DNA from: Tubulanus polymorphus
Lineage: Eukaryota > Nemertea > Palaeonemertea > Tubulaniformes > Tubulanidae
Direction of reading: 5' to 3'
Length of the DNA stretch: 60,000 nt
NCBI RefSeq assembly: GCF_964204645.1
Contig: NC_134027.1
Span: 3,648,485 to 3,708,484 of the forward strand
The notes below the pieces were generated by a model. The model saw only the letters and a program-made list of their open reading frames with translations, searched no databases and was not told the origin of the DNA. Positions 35,576 through 49,300 of the stretch are shown here, one piece after another; position 1 is the first letter of the stretch, and each line of letters starts with the position of its first letter. Both the position numbers and the translations under genes were made by a program.

Positions 35576-38273
35576 GTAGATTTGTCTTTACTGTGGTTTT
35601 TTCAATTGTATTATATATTTACTAAGTCGGTTGAAACCCGAAGTTACAGCATTTGTAACCAGAGTCAATGTTGTCCGGCTTTTTGCGTCCACATACATAC
35701 ATATTATGACAAAGAAGAATAAGTCGGATACTGAATGTCAGATAGCAATCATTACTGTCCGAGTATTTGTGATTCTCGATTCATACATGAAACTGATCTG
35801 GTTTTCAATCCGCTCGTCTTTATCTATAGCAGATAACATAGAAATTAAATCGTTTCAAATCAGTCTGTCATCCGCAAGTTCTATACAGCGTTCGGTGACA
35901 AATTCATGGAATCAATGAATCTAAATAGACGATTGACATTTTGCGGCAAACAATTAAAAATGCTGCGCTGTTCTTTCTGAACTGACGTGATGCAGTGCGA
36001 TACTCCAATTATGAAACAATCAGCGAATTGCCTCACTGGATTACGATATTTTCGACGGCAATTTCAACGGGCTTAAGTGTTTAGATTCATTTCAATGAAC
36101 GGTGATTTGGGAATTAGGGAGTATTCTAAAGCTTTTAGAGTAAAGAGTGAACGACAATATGTGTTTAGATTTAGGAATTCCCTCGGCTATGTAATTGGTT
36201 CGGGCGTCGATGGAACAATCGCCCAATTGCTCATTTCCTCGAAAGTTTGTTCAAAAAGGGCGAATTCGCCACAAATGGTAATACAATCACGAGGTTAGCC
36301 GCCAGGGGAAAAACATTAGTTTCATCGAATATTACAAGACGAACCTCTATCCCTGATCTATATTGGAAAAGAATTATCACACGTTTTGCCGGTGGTAATC
36401 CGAGTTGTTACCACAATATTGGATGTTGGTAAGTTTCCCTGGTGTTGGTTCGGCCAAAATCAACACCAAAGACACTGATAGAAATTAAGGTTCTATGAAG
36501 CTTTAAGACGCATATTATAGATTATATATAAGAGCGGGGTTCTTAGCAGACTTGCGCGCGTCTGGCAATATGTCATTTACATTGTATGACAGACGGATTC
36601 GGATTCTGTCGTGCAGTTTATCAAGATTAGCGACGTGTCGAATAGGACTTTAGAACATTTATGATGAGAAATGTAAAAGCTTATACGATATACGCTTATA
36701 TCGAAATGCTACCCTCTAAGATACCACAAACTGTAACGGCGTTTTAAGGATTTTAATTATTCTTGTATATAATCATAGATATCGTATTCACATGATATCA
36801 AACTAACGTTGTTGCAAATTAAGACATGTTCTTAAGAATATCATCAGCTTACTCGTTCACGTGTGGATACATCGAACACTCTTCAGAGGCTTGAAGAATT
36901 CCAAGAAAATCTACAATTACTGAATAATGAGAAACAACAACAACAAACTCTATACGAAAGTCAAACGAACTGTTATTAGCATCTGCTTTGTGATATTCCT
37001 TTTATGATAAGGCCTAATTTGTGTCTTCTCTGAAACAACATTGTTCACGAAATTGGAATGATTCGACTTGTGCCACATATAATGATCAGCTAAATTCGCT
37101 TCGTCCCCTCCAACCGAACAGTAATTGTGTACGAAAACTATCATACCCTGTCGACCAGACAAGAACGCGCCTCGAGTGAACTGCAACAACATGGACTCTT
37201 TTGATGATAGTTTCGTTTCCCATCAAAAGATCGTGTTATCAATTCAAACACCAGACTTTCAAAAGCTTGAGGTTCATTTTCTTTCGTAGCTGACGAAATT
37301 ATGCTTCTAAAAATTTTGCAATTTTCCGATCTATATTTTCAGGTATTTTTTCTTCGTTGGATGTCGAATCATCACTTTATAAATCAATTTTGCGTCTAGC
37401 ATGATTGCCGTCAACGCTTACCTGATAACAATAATCATAGTCTATAGTCGTCCTTTTATGGACTAATTTATGATTTATGATTGGATGCAAAAGCTCCTGG
37501 TTTTTTTTGCTAAAATGTCCGATGTGTGATGTAAGGTATAACAAAATAACACATGTTACCCGTCAGCAGGGGTTCAAACTCGTTTGGATCGGTATCAAGG
37601 AGATGTTCGTGATACGCAGTGATCATTACGTTGTACTGTTTATTCGAACATATCGATTAATGCAATTGTCATAGACTCTGAAGTATTTATTGAGACATTA
37701 TGAAGTAGCGAAGATTGAAATGTAGACGCATGAGCCAGGCTACAACCAACATGCACGCAGGTCTCTTCAGTTCAACAGCTAGTGCCATGTTTTGCATTTC
37801 GATCAACAATAAAACAACACGTCCAGGGAATATATGCTACAAAATGTACGCGTTACATTCTTTGGAAAACATCGGTTGAAATATTCTCGTTTTGCGTTCG
37901 GCGTCAGACTCTATCCGTCGTGTTTAACAAGACGTGTAACCAGGTACCTTCGTCCAGGTTGTTGATGAGATAATGTAAGGGTCTATTCTATGAATCGTGG
38001 ATGTTCGAGGTCTTGAATGCCTAAGCGCGCGACGTTGGAAAAAATCGCGCATCGAGGCGTCATCAAAACATACCGACGTTAGCTTACTGTCGGAGTTATT
38101 GCAGTTCGTTGGTATCGCTATTCTTTTGCCAATACAAATAAAAATACATTAATCAAGTAGCTACCTAACATCAATGGTGGCTATTTCCGCTCTAGCTCAT
38201 CCCAAATTTCATTGATGTATGCGCGCTCTGCAGGCGTTATAAAAGAAGAAGTTTAGATTTGTTGTTGTTTAAG
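35576..38273. other. gene-poor region, nothing recognised
   Basis: AT-rich DNA. ORFs at 36077-36298 and 36247-36432 end near a donor-like TTG|GTAAGT at about 36430, but I cannot support an exon. Confidence 0.35.
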
Positions 38274-38309
38274 CATGGACTCTAAAACGATTTCGTTTTA
38301 GAGTCCATG
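38274..38309. repeat. perfect palindrome, 17-bp arms
   Basis: CATGGACTCTAAAACGA (38274-38290) and its exact reverse complement (38293-38309) flank a 2-bp spacer. Confidence 0.9.
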
Positions 38310-39055
38310 GTTTAAGCGACGAATTTCTCGGTTGGAAAGTCCAAAAATTTCTCACTTAACCCATATAGATAATGAAGTCTTTCAACATTGAATGAAGAGA
38401 GATGTTGCTCGTCAACGATTGCCAAGATCTCGTTGAGACTATATAATCATTAGTCACCTTTTCATACTTTTCGAGAGAGCGAGTTCCTAATTGCAAGATT
38501 CTACTTATTCTCTGAACGAGAGACAAACCGGAGACTCTATAAGGGTTAGGGACATTTGATTCTAACAAACTAACAACAAAGAACGTAATTTAAAGTCAGT
38601 ATTTCAATAGTACTTACATACCTAAATTCGTTCCGTTGTGTCTCCGCTCTAAAATGCGAAATTAACATAATACCGGATTTTCAAGCTGTTTAGATCACAA
38701 GTGTCACAAAAATAACTCTCGCTTACTAAACCCGTTACTGTAACTGATCATCTGGGAATTGGTTGGCCATCGACAAACCAACTTTGCGAACAAATGCCAC
38801 GTCAAATAACAGATAAGCCTGAAACTAAATACGATAAATAGGGCGTTATATCTCCATCAGTGTCAGGTGTTGAGTGCCCACTGGAGACAGTAACGAGAGA
38901 AATAGAGACAATCATTGGTAATAAACGCACCTATCTATCAGATACATAGATCCAGACTCAGTAAGAGTCAATAGGCTAATAGTCAGGACATTTGGAATTT
39001 TTTTGATAAATGTATATGAGAGAATTTCATATTGATCAAGTCAAAGGAAAATGCA
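38310..39055. other. intergenic region, nothing recognised
   Basis: Only chance ORFs; no repeat or RNA gene was seen. Confidence 0.4.
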
Positions 39056-39201
39056 CCTGGGGCCAGTTGCACAGTCATGGCTTAAGTCCAAAAGTCGTCT
39101 TAGATCTGAACACTGGTCTTAAGTTGTTAGATGGACTATAGAACTCAGTTGGTCTTACAATGGTCTTAAGTCTAAGTCATGACTACGCAACCGGCTCCTG
39201 G
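39056..39201. mobile_element. 146-bp MITE-like element
   Basis: Left end CCTGGGGCCAGTTGCACAG... and right end (reverse complement) CCAGGAGCCGGTTGCGTAG... match at about 23 of 29 positions, continuing AGTCATG(G/A)CTTA. The interior has several GGTCTTAAG or CTTAAG motifs. There is no coding capacity and no clear target-site duplication. The ends resemble those of 280-391. Confidence 0.8.
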
Positions 39202-42200
39202 CCTTTATAGCAATCGACGATATCAAATCATCTCGATTCATTTTCATCATTATAGTGACAAATCGTCATCGGTGGAAAAATATTTTTCTTTGTTTCGTTT
39301 GTCTTGAGAATTCAACATGCGGTTAAAATTGACGATATCAGAATCGGTTTTGTACGAACTTATGTGAGAACCGACCACGAGGACTCGATACAATACAGAG
39401 AACGACGCGGCTTTGACGAAGAATTGATCTTTCGCTGATATTTCGCTGATAACTCCAACGAGTAGAGTGAGAATATCCAATATCGTAAACCAGCAGCGAA
39501 TCGCATATGAAGAAAGTGGCTTTTGTTGCTGGCTTCGGTTACTTCCGTACTCCTAAATAGGAAAGTCAGCAGATCGCATTAAGCGGACGGATGACGCAAA
39601 TAGATGAAGTAATTACATAAATCATCTATAAATCTAGTAACATGTTTTTGACCCGGGCCGCATCGTCTCGTGTGATCCCGGCTTCAATACTTCCAGATTC
39701 GAATGGGCCATTTTCGAAAATATGTCTCTCAGCGTTGAACGCGAGGTGAACTCGATTGAATGAGAACATGTTGATGTAACTTGAATAGAAATGACTGGAT
39801 CGTGACTTAGTCGTGGCAGAAAGAAGCGATATTCTAACGAATACGACTCAACGAGGAAGCCGTACGAGTATTTTTGCACGAGTTGAATTTCAGTAATTGA
39901 CTAGAAGTTGAAAAGATATACAGCAGGTATCTGAAGGGGGATTTAATGTCAACAAATTGTTGGGCTAACGTCAGAAAATATAACAGAATAAAACCGTCAC
40001 AGATCTGCTAGAGAGGTGACACATCATAAGGAGGAAACAGGAAAGATTATTTCAGTGTTTATGGTTTACGTCAATAAATAATAAAATCAAATCGTTTTCT
40101 TATAAGGGATTATTTCGAACGACGTCATTTTCGAAATGTATAGCAGTAAGCCTTGGGTTCGATAATTTATTTCCAAAAAGGGGGTGGGAGCAGAGATATC
40201 CGAAAAGGGAAGTTTTATAGAATATAACAATAATGTTTGCAAAAATGGCGCTTTTCCCAGATTTACGCTAAATACGTCCCTGTGGTAGCAAATATTAAGA
40301 CTGGCCTTAGGTTCTTGGACGATTAGTGATGATTATATTTTTCACATTAAGACCATAAAGATATTCCATTAAAATTCTAACGATCAGTGTGATAATTTGA
40401 TGACGTAGTTGGTCACGTAGCTCGCCAATCATAGGTTCGTAAGGTGGCGGACGCAATTTCAATAAAGCTGTCCATTGATCGACTGGGTCGTGAATTCTCC
40501 AGCGTCAAACTAATCGTGGTAATAGAACATGCTTCATTTTTAAGATGTTCATTCTACAATCATTATTTTGATCGATTGAAGATCGATCAAATTTTCTATA
40601 ACCGCATTTAGAGTTAACGTGACTATCGTAGTTTTTCCTGTAGTGTGAACACAGTCTTAGCGGTGTGGCGTTAGATTTTGATAAATCGACTGTTACGCAC
40701 GAGTTAAGATAATGAAATATTTGCCGAAAAAAAAAGTTTGATTTGATATGGATTGGTCAGGGGATCAACTCGTAGTTTGGCGAAGCAAGCACCTCGAACG
40801 TTACACTTCCAATTGCGGCGTCGAATCGTCGAGAAATTACATGCTTATTTGCCATGTATAGTAGATGATTGATCGTATATTAATATGTGATCCATTATCT
40901 CCCGCAAGTGAAAAAGGTTATCTACATACAATCAATCATTTAAAAAATACAGAAACCGATATGACGAGTGATACTTCACTAACAATTTCAACGAAAAATC
41001 TTGATACGCCACTGAATTGCATAAGCGTTTTTCATACGGCTATATTGACATTGTAGTACAGCTGATCATCTTGGAAATATTTCTTTCAAATTGTGTAAAT
41101 AGACGTTGAAAATATTCGTATGGCAAAGAATATCAGGAAAATAAATATTTCAAGAAGCGAATCAATTGCTTCCCACTCAGTTGTCCCAAGCTGAAGCATT
41201 TATTGAAACCTGTTCTAGATGATGTTCAACAATGAAGACGAAGTAGCTAGCCACTGTCACGGTAAACGCTTGTTTACACTCCTCAGAGTATCATCACCTA
41301 TTCGCATCATATTCTAAATAACTCATCCAGACTTCTAACATCATCAATATATCCATTTCACGTAATAATTATTTATCGGACATCGAGAAGGTCGCATAAT
41401 TTACGAAAAGGGCTAATCGAATAAATCAAAAGGGGTCTAGTGAATTAGAAGTCTCATGCATATACGAACGTGCGGTGATTGTTAAGGTTATCTAATAACA
41501 AAGTGCATCTCTATAGACAGACATATGATACCACGTCATAGCGAAGAAGTCATTAGAGTTAGAAAATTATGTGGCATTTTAAATGAATATTATCTGCTCG
41601 ATCCATTTTTTCTCAAGCCGATTTAAGCGGCGGAGTTTTATTTCTGCCGATAAGAACCACGAGTCTAAGGTAAATAAATAATTCGCTTCCAATATTTAAA
41701 CTCATTTGCGCGACCGAACGTCTGTTTCGCCGCATCCGGAAACGTGAATAAAACATAAGCGTATGAGCGGCTTAATTAAATTGAATTTACCGAAATACAG
41801 TAAACAAATACGACTGAACGTCGTCTCAAACAGAAATAATCGATGCTGATGGTAAGTTCAGATGAAGCTCGCTCACCAGTCGTTTTGACTGCAGTAATTA
41901 ACATCCTAAGCATCAGCTTACATCATACACTGTGTATATCTTATATACACAGACGTCCATCTCATTTTCTGTTTGATAAATGGATTGTTTTGGTTAATGA
42001 TCAACAGAACCGACACCAAAAACAAAGAGTTTGATTTCTATCGCTATGCTATAATGAATAGTCGATGATGAAGCTATTTTCGATCGGAATCTCATAGAAA
42101 ACGATGTAATTTGAGTCGTCCTCCTAGAAGAGCGTATTCATCACTACGAACTAACAAATATAAGTGAATTTAGGTGGAAAATGACCTAGCGACGATTTAA

Positions 42201-43757
42201 TATAAACTCGACGCAAAACATGGTACATGCATCATTTTCTATATAATGACTTTAGTCATCGATGCGTTAAGATAAGAAGTAACGCTAGCAGGCACTTTAG
42301 GTGGACATCATAACGCAACATGATATGATACACGAGCCTAAAAAGTTATATTAGTATATGAAAACGTTCATTACGTTCTTTCATTCAGATCGAAAGATGG
42401 CGATAGTTAGATTTTCTACAATGGGAGAAAAAAAGTAAGTTCATCGGGATTAACACACTCTATAGGATACACGATTGATAACGGCGATCGCGTGTCGAAC
42501 ACAACACAAAACAATTGAAACAAATACGGCGTTTTTACCGGCCTAGAATGCTCTATAAAACATTCATTTTCTTCATTCACGGATCTTATGCTCAATTTCT
42601 GAGATGATAAGAAGTGATTTATACGGTGGTCGTCGAGTTGTATCCGTCTCATTCGCGTTCGTCTGCCGTCGCAAATTACGGTTATTTCCCTTGACGAATG
42701 GATTCTTATTTTTCATTTTAGCAGGTCGCGAGGTTTAAAAGGAAACCCAGACTGAATTGTTCGACGTTTTGCTATCACAAAACGCTAAGAAAATAGTGCG
42801 AATATCCCGTGTAGTCGATAAACATACTACAAAAATAGCAGTGTTACAACTATGATAAGTCACTCCATCATTATACAAATGTATATTAGACAGATTTCCC
42901 TATCAGCAGTCAGATGATATGTTTATCGGGTTATGTCACTTAAATACGCATCTTGTGTTTCATCAGTTAATGATCGATGAAAATGTACTTGTCACATACT
43001 CAATGAATAATCGTCTAGTTACTACGAAGATGAAAAGGACAAGCTGTTGAAACGTTACGCTTCAGGTCATTTCATTTCAAGATCGAAAGTGAACGTACGC
43101 ATTCATACGTGCATTAAATTCTACAATATAGCCGACCACACCACCTACATCATTCCTATAAAACCATTGGGTTCAAAGATTCGATATCTCAACAATTTCC
43201 ATAATGAATTTCCCCTTAATGAAAGTATGCGTCGGTGTTTGTTGAAAATTACGCTGTATATTCCGATCTGATCTTTGCACCGACTGTGTTTGTCTCCTGT
43301 CAGTGGTGTTTTCAAACGGCGATTGCTCTTCACCGAGTCAACAAATCCACATCCGGGTTTGTTGTTCTGTAATCGACGCAGTTCTCAGTGGGGCTGCAAC
43401 TGGTCGGGAAAGGGTCAGAAAATAAATGCCAATTAACTCTCACTAGGTATTTTTGTACGCTGAATATTCTTTCATTCGCAACGACAGGTATATGACCATC
43501 ATAACTTTTTTTCATATAATACAAGAATACGATCAAACGCTATCGACTGGATTTCAACATCGAAATATTCTTTGATATCCCAGCACAGACTCCACAAAGG
43601 AAAAACAATAACTACATATCAACGCAGATCAAATGGATTGACGGTTCCAGAAAGCTTTTCAGTAAATTCCACTGAATGTTGTCTATCATGTATGTAAAGT
43701 TTTGTCGTGTACAAAGATGTATATATAATTCGGATAAGGATAACGCACAGTTTTAGG
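39202..43757. other. gene-poor region, only small hairpins
   Basis: Small hairpins occur at 40567-40591 (arms TTTGATCGAT, 5-bp loop) and 41930-41952 (arms CTGTGTATAT, 3-bp loop). ORFs are short and unremarkable. Confidence 0.4.
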
Positions 43758-43834
43758 CTCTCTCTCTCTCCCTATCTCTCTCTCTTTCTCTTTCTATCTC
43801 CCTATCTCTCGTCTCCCTGTGTCTCTCTCCTCTT
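43758..43834. repeat. (TC)n-rich microsatellite
   Basis: An imperfect CT/TC run with interspersed CCTAT units. Confidence 0.9.
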
Positions 43835-44470
43835 ATCCCTATTTCACTCGGAGATTTTATTTTACTTTCAAGCACCCAGTGGCGATGTAATAAAAGCTTA
43901 TACTCGTTTAAAAATGCGGCGACGTTTGCTAAATGAATAGAAATCATTGAGCATTATTGGCTCTGCTGCTGAGGTATGGAAATATAGAACGTTTTGTTCG
44001 ACGCGCTGCTGACAGATGAGAGACGTCAGACGGATATTTCTTCCAGATCGACAATTCGATGAAAATGAGGCCAGAATTGATTACGATGGTTCATTCATTT
44101 CACGTAGATGAGGGTTATAATTAACAAATTTCCGTCGGGCTGAGATTGATATACGTGCCGCGAGGCAAACAGCTAATTCACCTAGATATTCTGACATATA
44201 ATAAGTCATATTCTTTACAATGTTCGGTTTTTATTTATTTTAAAAATCGTTTTGTCGATAAAAATTGAACATTAGATCGCCTTTTCCTCGATTGACTCTA
44301 TTTCTACTTTTTAATATTCCATACATTGTGTGAGGTCGAGACTTATATTTCATTTACGTAAGGAGGTAATCACTCGTGGAAATCGAATTTTCCAGAAACA
44401 TCACCTATTTAATTTCGATATAACTGCATTAGACACGCGATACGTTTTGAGATTCAACGACAGCGATCTC
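43835..44470. other. intergenic region, nothing recognised
   Basis: Short stretch between two simple repeats without supported features. Confidence 0.4.
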
Positions 44471-44500
44471 GATCACGATCACGATCACGATCACGATCAC
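44471..44500. repeat. (GATCAC)5 hexanucleotide microsatellite
   Basis: Five perfect GATCAC units, preceded by a related GATCTC. In one plus frame they read as alternating Asp-His, but the surrounding 62-codon ORF (44330-44518) is probably not a gene. Confidence 0.9.
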
Positions 44501-45863
44501 GCCGCTGCTCGCCTATGAATAATACTCTTCAGTCGATACAAGCAACTGAGATTTTGCTTACGTAAAACAGCCGTAATTCAATAATCGTTATCTAATTTAC
44601 AACGGTCGCTAGAAGGTAACTCTTGACGACAACCCAGTAGAAGGAATAGAAGACAGAAGTTTGAATCTAATAACGAAATAAAGCTGTTCTTTTCTATTCA
44701 TCATCGACTTCTGCTAACTAGTTTGCTTCATATTTTTCTCATGTACAGTAACATTACCTGAACATATTGTACGTTCATATCACCAGTCATTAATAAATCA
44801 AGCTAGGAACGATTTACTTTTTTTCATCTCTCTTTCGAATTTTATTGTATTGATGATTGGATAGAACATGCTTCAATTATTCATTGAACTATCTATTGAA
44901 GACGTTTTCGTTGCGCAATAATATCATGAATATATATATGTATATGTATATTTTTTCTATATCAGCCGTTCTTACGGAGCTATTATGATTGTATAAGTAT
45001 TAATACGTGGGGTCTGACACGATTCTAGTCACGTGCAGCCCCTTATTAACCCCAACCACAGAGGTAACAAGACTTCGATGAACTACGCAAGACGAGGTCG
45101 CACGAAGAAAAATCTTTACAAAATCCCCATGATTAATGAACATGCAATCATTATTCATTAGTCATTTTGTTCTGTCGCGTTTAGCGCGGTCGCGAAATGT
45201 GGGCCCAACAATGATTCAAGGGAAACATAGCGCACAGTAACTATTCGACTATTCGCCGCACATTCATTACCTTCATTAATGAATTGACTTTTGTTTCAAG
45301 ACGTTCATAATAATGATGATAGCCACTCCTCTATTCTCTGTGACAATTGATAGTTTTTTTCACATTACATCAATCTGCTTATCTTAACACATTTATTGAT
45401 ATACCAGGTATCTGATTTGGTGGTTTATTCAAGTCTACGCACCTTAGGTTAAAAGATCTTCTTTTCCATGACTGAGAATATGAAATGATAATTTTCTTAA
45501 ATAAAATTATTCCCGTAAGCAATATAGCATGTGCGTTAAATGAACTGTCGTGTAAACCGGCTTTTCTGTCATTCGGCTCGAAGCCGACGTTGTATAACAT
45601 GATCCGTCCATCAACGAAGTCGGACAATTCTATATTGCATCCTCCCCGATGACAGGAAATAATGGACCTGGCGTTTGATTCCGTAATCAAATATTTACGG
45701 ACAGAGAACGTCTTATCGACGGCGCTTGTATAAGAAATCGACATGGAACTATAGAATATGTTTCAGACTTTTCTAATACGATCCTTACTGACTGTACGCC
45801 GCGTGAGCCTGGTCGTTATATTCCCCTAAAGCGTTAAAGCAATCCCATCAGTGGCACTACTAA
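44501..45863. other. intergenic region, no supported gene
   Basis: A 121-codon minus ORF (45379-45744) with one hydrophobic stretch is present but within the length range expected by chance. There is an AT-rich run near 44932-44955. Confidence 0.35.
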
Positions 45864-46343
45864 GATTTACAAACACTTTCTTTCAATAGTCTAAGAAGAA
45901 AATTTTCAGTAAAAGTATCCGGCCCTTTACTTTGGAATAACATCAGTGAAAATCTAAAAAACATGGAAAATTCTAAACTGTTCCTAAGAAATTATAGAAA
46001 GCAACTTTGTGCTTGATTTTATCATACAGTTATTCGAACTAAAATTATTGTTTTTGGAATATTTCAGAAAATAACTGGCTTATTAAATGATTATATCTTA
46101 ATCAAGCTGTTATCATAGTTTACTTTGATTGCATTTTGTGTGTTAAGGGTTGACTGTGAGCATATTATTTTCTTTATTGCATTTCTCTTTTTTTCTTTTT
46201 TCTTTTGAGGGACCTGTTTTATACAAACTATTCCTTAGTTTCTACAGGCCCCTCCAGGTCTAATTTACTGTATTTTGTATTATGCTTTGTACACTATGCT
46301 GTAAATTATATTTGAAAAATAAAGTGTTCAAATCAAATCAAAC
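45864..46343 (+). mobile_element. 5'-truncated non-LTR retrotransposon (LINE), 3' end
   Basis: The plus-strand frame 45864-46016 encodes a C-terminal tail of a LINE ORF2: S-L-R-R-K-F-S-V-K-V-S-G-P-L-L-W-N-N-I, then a helical segment with K-L-F-L-R-N-Y-R-K-Q-L ending at TGA (46014-46016). The pattern R-x-K-F-S-V/I-x-x-x-G-P-x-L-W-N followed by S/K-x-F-x-R-x-x-R/K-K-x-L is common at the end of CR1/RTE-like reverse transcriptases. An in-frame TAA at 45861-45863 marks truncation or decay. A 3' UTR of about 300 bp, AATAAA (46318-46323) and a tail of TCAAA units (46328-46342) follow. It is too short to be flagged as an ORF by size. Confidence 0.8.
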
Positions 46344-49300
46344 TAACAAAAGGCCATTTTGGTTTAAGACTTTTGGTGGTCGAGATCGATTTTGCGAGAA
46401 TAGCAATAAGAATGCAGTGATACAAACAGATTTAAGACCGGATAGTTATCTGTGATCTTACATAAATACATTCCTTCAGCACATTCAAGTATAAACGCCA
46501 CTTTATAAAGTAGCAAAGAAGTCTTGTTCGTAATTTTGGTAGATAACTAAGTGCGGACTAACTACTTTAACTTTTACCGCCATCGTGAACCTGAACCATG
46601 ACATTTTGTCCCCTTTTTATAACACACAAATTAGCGTGAATGACAGGGTGTGTTCAGTTATAAGATATAAGGCTTCTAGATGTAACTGTCGCCTGTTTTT
46701 ATGTTCAACTACCTATCTAGTACATTTGTACCAATTCCACGAAAATAGAAAGACTATAATCGTGATGAGTAATTTTTTCAAATACCCATTAAATTCTAAA
46801 TATACTTCCTATTACGCGAGTTTTGTGAATATATTTGTGAAAGGTAATTCCAAATTCAATCAAATGACGATTAAAAGGCATCTTTATTTTCAATGTTATC
46901 CACTCACAAAGAGGGATTTGTTTTTCCGATAAGTTAATAATTTTGAGACCCGTCGGACACATTATATAGGTCATCATTATTTCCAAAAGAGCGTGTCGAT
47001 ACATCAAAAAAGAAAATGGCGGCTTTTTCGAACTTAAGACAATTAGGGTTTAAGGTATGATGTCATGGTTTAGGGTATATACAGGGTAGGGTCTAGGGCC
47101 TCAGAGACAAAAGGCTTCTAGAACGAATCTTCGCAAGGGTCGCCGCTTCAGAGATCGAGGTCCGAGGAGGAATTCTCACAATCTTATACGGTGGAAACAA
47201 ACATATAATAATTAGCTTAGGCTAGGTTTATGGGTTAGGTTTGAATTCAGGTTTTAATAACTCTTATCATCGAAATTAACCGAACTATCGAATTCTTTAA
47301 TTGAGCCGTTTCGTTTCAGGTCATAGAGGCGATTTTCTTCATCTCCGTCTTCGAGTTCAGGTTGTTGCACCTCAAACTTTTACAGACTATAATCACACCT
47401 TCGCATTACTTTTTTCGGGGATGAACGCGGCGAGGAATATTTTAGAGTTAATAAATTATTCACTATCAATCATTAGCTGGTATCGACCTGGCTGTGAAAT
47501 AACATTTCACATTCTCGACAACCATAACGACAGCAATAGTGTGTGACGGAGGAAAACAGCGAATATGACGCAATCTCTTAACGCATGCAGTTGGGATAAT
47601 CAGATCAGAATTTAATCCGAGCTTTACTACGTATCACACATCGTCCTTTCTAACAATATGAATTGACATATATCGTTATCAATATTTTCCATGTCTACTT
47701 ATATAAATCGTCGATCAGTGTTGTTTCATATCCAGCAAATTCAACAAAGGAGTTTTGTGTAACTTTGTGGTTGTAAGCATGAAATATGACGTCGGTTGTT
47801 GGATTAGTGGCGAGATAAAAACAATCTGCCAGTTACAGTCGCTTTGTCATTCAGAGTCTTACCGTCCGAGTAGCTTACCAACACCCATATACATTACATG
47901 TTTAAACTCTCTATCGAATGAAATGTCACGTATTTCCAATTGACGGAAATTTGGACCGAACATGAAAACTATAAACTGAACATAATACCTAGTAAAAGAT
48001 CAAGTATTTTTCATTATTCGTGATAGCCTGAATTGACGTTATCATTTATTATGAAATACAAAGCACCGATAAAATCCATTCAGTGAGTTTATGAGAAATC
48101 CGGATTGAACATAAACATCGAATAGCCAGTAAATTATATTCAGATTAGATTGAAATCCGTATTACGCGGGTTTGATTGTATTTACACAACAAATACGTAA
48201 CATTGCAGAATCTAAACTGAAGTTTCATTCTCGACTTGGTTAAAACGTACGAAAAATATTTCGATGTCTTCAGATGAGCCTGAATAATACATGAATGCGG
48301 GTCACCGAGATATGTGCGATGCATATCTAAGTGTAGACTGAGTATAGAAGACTTGATCCCTTCCAAGTTTGCATATAAAGATGCATTGCCAACCTTCTAA
48401 CTTGACGGCAATGATTATAAACAAAGCAATGTCCTTTTACGGACGAATTACCGACACGCAATGAATTGAATGGGTTTCTGTAAATATCCTTAGGCAACTT
48501 GTAAACATTTGGTAATTTGCTGTCTGATTCGCTAGCGATGACAAAAGATAAAGTACCTTCAACTTGAAATATTGCGACTATGAGTTTTCAAATATCTATT
48601 TGTTCTTTTCTGATTTGACTCCTATAAGAACCTCAAAAATTGTCTACGCGGAGATAGAAGAAAATAGAAGACTTAGATATACTTCGGTCACACCCAAGAT
48701 ACATAACTAAAACGAACTGAATCTACCAAAAAGTTCGTTGATCCACGGACGCACGCGTGCAAGGGCGTTGGCGCCGTGAATAATTTGTCGGTACGGTCAA
48801 CCCCCAAATACAAAAGCCGAACACGCGATCATCATTGAGAGATTTCTTTGATACGGAAGGAATGCAAGATGATAATCCACGAGGTAGACAGCAACTGATA
48901 ATATATCGATGTATCATATCTAATTCTTAACGACATGTTGTCAGGATATTCTTAAGAATTATCCTTGTCTAAATCCATTAAGGTCCGTGCGTTCACGTGA
49001 TCGCATTTCATCTATCTTCCTATAATGAAGGAGTGGTATGGGAAACGTGTAGCCGCTACTGCCGTTTTAAGTACACGTCATCAATAACAAGGCTAAAAGT
49101 TGGATTTCTAGTTTTAATGAGAAAAAGCTTTCACGCAATGCCGACCACACGTGAACACATAACCAAGAAAATTCTCTTCGAGTGAGGATGTTGAGGTTGG
49201 AAATCACGAATCTACTAAAAAGTGATATTTTCACGGGTTCATCGTCCTGTTGAGCATTTCATCAGTTATATTTCTACACAGCTCTTTAGGAACCTTACCA

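Noticed and set aside
36077-36432. Two overlapping plus ORFs ending at a GTAAGT
   Set aside because: The donor-like site is isolated, there is no acceptor or homology, and the frames differ.
43707-43947. ORFs rich in Leu/Ser or Arg/Glu
   Set aside because: They are translations of the (TC)n microsatellite on either strand.
45379-45744. 121-codon minus ORF with a hydrophobic stretch
   Set aside because: The hydrophobic segment alone is not evidence of a membrane protein; no splice sites or homology were recognised.
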